Source: Treponema sp.
Lineage (GTDB): Bacteria; Spirochaetota; Spirochaetia; Treponematales; Breznakiellaceae
DNA: 7,507 nucleotides
Direction: 5' to 3'
NCBI GenBank assembly: GCA_031276615.1
Contig: JAISND010000076.1
Coordinates: 1-7,507 of the forward strand
Below are positions 6,738 through 7,507 of the stretch, one piece after another. A program made the translations under genes and the position numbers. Within the stretch, counting starts at the first letter, position 1. Every line of letters starts with the position of its first letter. The notes below the pieces were generated by a model. The model worked only from the letters and a program-made list of their open reading frames with translations, was not told where the DNA came from and searched no databases.

Positions 6738-6765
6738 CTTTCCCAAAACTTCAGTTTTGGGAAAG
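6738..6765. repeat. Perfect 12-bp hairpin with TTCA loop
   Basis: CTTTCCCAAAAC (6738-6749) pairs perfectly with GTTTTGGGAAAG (6754-6765) around a TTCA loop. It is followed by AAACCTT and not by a U-tract, so it is not a standard terminator. Confidence 0.85.
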
Positions 6766-6778
6766 AAACCTTAAATTC

Positions 6779-6814
6779 TGCAGTTTTGCAAGGATGAAAT
6801 CCTGAAAAACTGCA
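6779..6814. repeat. Interrupted hairpin with TGCAGTTTT arms
   Basis: TGCAGTTTT (6779-6787) pairs with AAAACTGCA (6806-6814). After a 3/2-base internal loop, AGGAT (6791-6795) pairs with ATCCT (6799-6803) around GAA. It directly abuts the next stem-loop at 6815. Confidence 0.7.
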
Positions 6815-6874
6815 AGAGCCTTTCCCAAAACCGTGCGCGTTAGCGTACAGTCAATTAGTTTTGGGAAAGGCTCT
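6815..6874. repeat. 17-bp inverted repeat with 26-nt spacer
   Basis: AGAGCCTTTCCCAAAAC (6815-6831) is perfectly complementary to GTTTTGGGAAAGGCTCT (6858-6874). The left arm also matches 6733-6749 at 16 of 17 positions, so the right arm can pair with either copy. The spacer contains a small imperfect hairpin around GCGTTAGCG. Confidence 0.85.
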
Positions 6875-6895
6875 ACAGATACGGCAAACTCAAAC

Positions 6896-6900
6896 AGGAG
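6896..6900 (+). promoter_or_regulatory. Ribosome binding site of the last gene
   Basis: AGGAG is placed six bases before the ATG at 6907. It supports a real gene that has no stop codon inside the window. It lies outside the stem-loop cluster, so the site would stay accessible in most folds. Confidence 0.75.
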
Positions 6901-6906
6901 AAAATA

Positions 6907-7507
6907 ATGAATAAACGACTGCTCACCGTTGCGGGAATCTCCGGCGTCCTGGTCCTTCTTCTTCTTGCCGGCGGAATTGTTTTTTTTACCGGAAGAGAAT
7001 CCGGTTCCGCCGGACAGGGGAGCGGACCTGCCGCCGGGGGCGATCAGGCCGATACCCTCAGGCAGAACACCGTCAGGCTTGCCCTTGATTATCTCGAGGC
7101 GGGTGAATTCCGCCGGGCTCTGGATTTGACGGACAGGCTTCTTATCGAGAACCCCGATGACGCCGGGGCGAGGGATCTCCGGGATCGGATTTTAAGGGAG
7201 CAGCGTCTCGCCGCCGAAACGGAGGAGGCCGCCCGCCGCGCCGGAGAGCCTGCCGCCGGAACCGGGGACCGCCGCGGGGCGGCCGGCGCGGAGCGGCCCG
7301 GACAGGAGGCCGAAAGCGCGGCCCGCGCCGCGGCCGAAGCGGAACGCGGGGCCGAAGCGGAACGCGGGGCCGAGGCGGAGCGCAGGGCCGCGGCCGAAGC
7401 GGAAGCGGCGCGGCGCAGGGCCCAGGAAGAAGAACTGGCCAGGGCTTCACGGGAACTGCAGGCCAGGATGCGCGCCGTCAACGATCTCGTCTCCCAGGCC
7501 AGGGGCC
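6907..7507 (+). CDS. Membrane-anchored or exported TPR-like/coiled-coil protein (3' end missing)
   Basis: An open frame of 200 codons with no stop runs from ATG behind AGGAG to the window edge. Residues 4-28 (Lys/Arg followed by VAGISGVLVLLLLAGGIVFF) form a signal anchor or membrane helix. A Gly/Ser/Ala linker covers 29-47. Residues about 50-98 contain one TPR-like helix pair (LALDYLEAGEFRRALDLTDR at 58-77, then LLIENPDDAGARDL). From residue 99 on the sequence is dominated by Ala, Glu and Arg and should form a long coiled coil, including three six-residue repeats at 143-160. Function is unknown. The design (export signal, TPR, charged coiled coil) parallels the preceding gene at 5975-6691. 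A periplasmic structural or scaffold role is inferred. The high GC and codon bias match the neighbours. Confidence 0.78.
   Translation, partial: MNKRLLTVAGISGVLVLLLLAGGIVFFTGRESGSAGQGSGPAAGGDQADTLRQNTVRLALDYLEAGEFRRALDLTDRLLIENPDDAGARDLRDRILREQRLAAETEEAARRAGEPAAGTGDRRGAAGAERPGQEAESAARAAAEAERGAEAERGAEAERRAAAEAEAARRRAQEEELARASRELQARMRAVNDLVSQARG
7333..7386 (+). repeat. 18-bp tandem repeat, three copies, in coding sequence
   Basis: GCCGAAGCGGAACGCGGG occurs twice in perfect tandem (7333-7350, 7351-7368), followed by a third copy with four changes (7369-7386). Each unit encodes Ala-Glu-Ala-Glu-Arg-Gly/Arg, keeping the frame. This suggests recent duplication or slippage that lengthens the coiled coil. 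Confidence 0.85.

Larger units (their letters stand above)
6692..6906 (+). repeat. Intergenic cluster of related stem-loops
   Basis: This 215-bp non-coding gap between two same-strand genes is unlike the surrounding compact sequence. It holds four stem-loops, listed separately, made from related words. CTTTCCCAAAAC or its complement occurs four times (6738-6749, 6754-6765, 6820-6831, 6858-6869), and AAACTTCAGTTT occurs twice (6702-6713, 6746-6757). No stem is followed by a T-run, so ordinary intrinsic termination is not supported. The pattern is that of a palindromic intergenic repeat (REP- or MITE-like) or an mRNA structure. Whether it recurs in the genome cannot be seen here. Confidence 0.8.

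Noticed and set aside
6738..6765. Intrinsic terminator for the TPR gene
   Set aside because: The stem is strong but is followed by AAACCTT on the plus strand, and its complement is not followed by a T-run either.
6725..6805. 26-codon open frame across the stem-loops
   Set aside because: It has no Shine-Dalgarno site, and its sequence is dictated by the inverted repeats; coding is not supported.
6815..6874. CRISPR repeat or phage attachment site
   Set aside because: The copies are inverted with no regular spacing or spacers, and no cas, integrase or tRNA sequence is near.
7089..7481. Minus-strand Ala/Ser/Arg-rich open frame (130 codons) at the right end
   Set aside because: It is the complement of the repetitive Ala/Glu/Arg coiled-coil gene, which has a ribosome site, an export signal and a continuous frame on the plus strand.

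Overview
The window reads as a GC-rich bacterial chromosome segment (GC roughly in the high 50s percent, judged by eye). It is gene-dense, with one truncated gene at each edge. The mix of an exported TPR/coiled-coil protein pair, a membrane-anchored TPR protein with an Mrr-like tail, a ParB-like/DUF4032-type protein and a DUF4105 membrane protein is most like a spirochaete of the Treponema lineage. That assignment is an inference from protein resemblance, not a proven identification. No rRNA, tRNA, CRISPR array, transposase or phage gene was seen.

Layout. (1) Positions 1-1125, plus strand: the 3' part of a DUF4105 (Lnb N-terminal-like) protein with a soluble papain-like domain followed by about five membrane helices. 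(2) Positions 5902 down to 1136, minus strand: a very compact five-gene operon, in transcription order a membrane-anchored TPR protein with a degenerate Mrr-like C-terminus, a calcineurin-like metallophosphoesterase, a ParB-like/DUF4032-like protein, pyridoxal kinase (pdxY) and an M28-type metallopeptidase homologue. Successive junctions are ATGA, ATGA, TGA-ATG and TAATG, so translation is almost certainly coupled. The operon converges on the DUF4105 gene with only 10 bp between the stop codons. (3) Positions 5903-5974: a short AT-rich divergent promoter region. (4) Positions 5975-6691, plus strand: an exported TPR protein with a charged coiled-coil tail. (5) Positions 6692-6906: a 215-bp non-coding gap packed with at least four stem-loops built from related sequence. 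(6) Positions 6907-7507, plus strand: the 5' part of a second membrane-anchored or exported protein with a TPR-like segment and an Ala/Glu/Arg coiled coil. It runs off the window without a stop codon.

How the genes may work together. The two plus-strand genes on the right look like envelope scaffold proteins of similar architecture. The minus-strand operon joins a membrane TPR scaffold carrying a nuclease-fold domain to a phosphoesterase and a ParB-like protein, followed by a vitamin B6 salvage kinase and a peptidase. Tight coupling suggests co-expression, but no single pathway can be read from the sequence. The points most worth a second look are the stem-loop cluster, the TPR-Mrr pseudo-nuclease with its linked phosphoesterase and ParB-like partner, and the apparent loss of one zinc ligand in the M28 protein.
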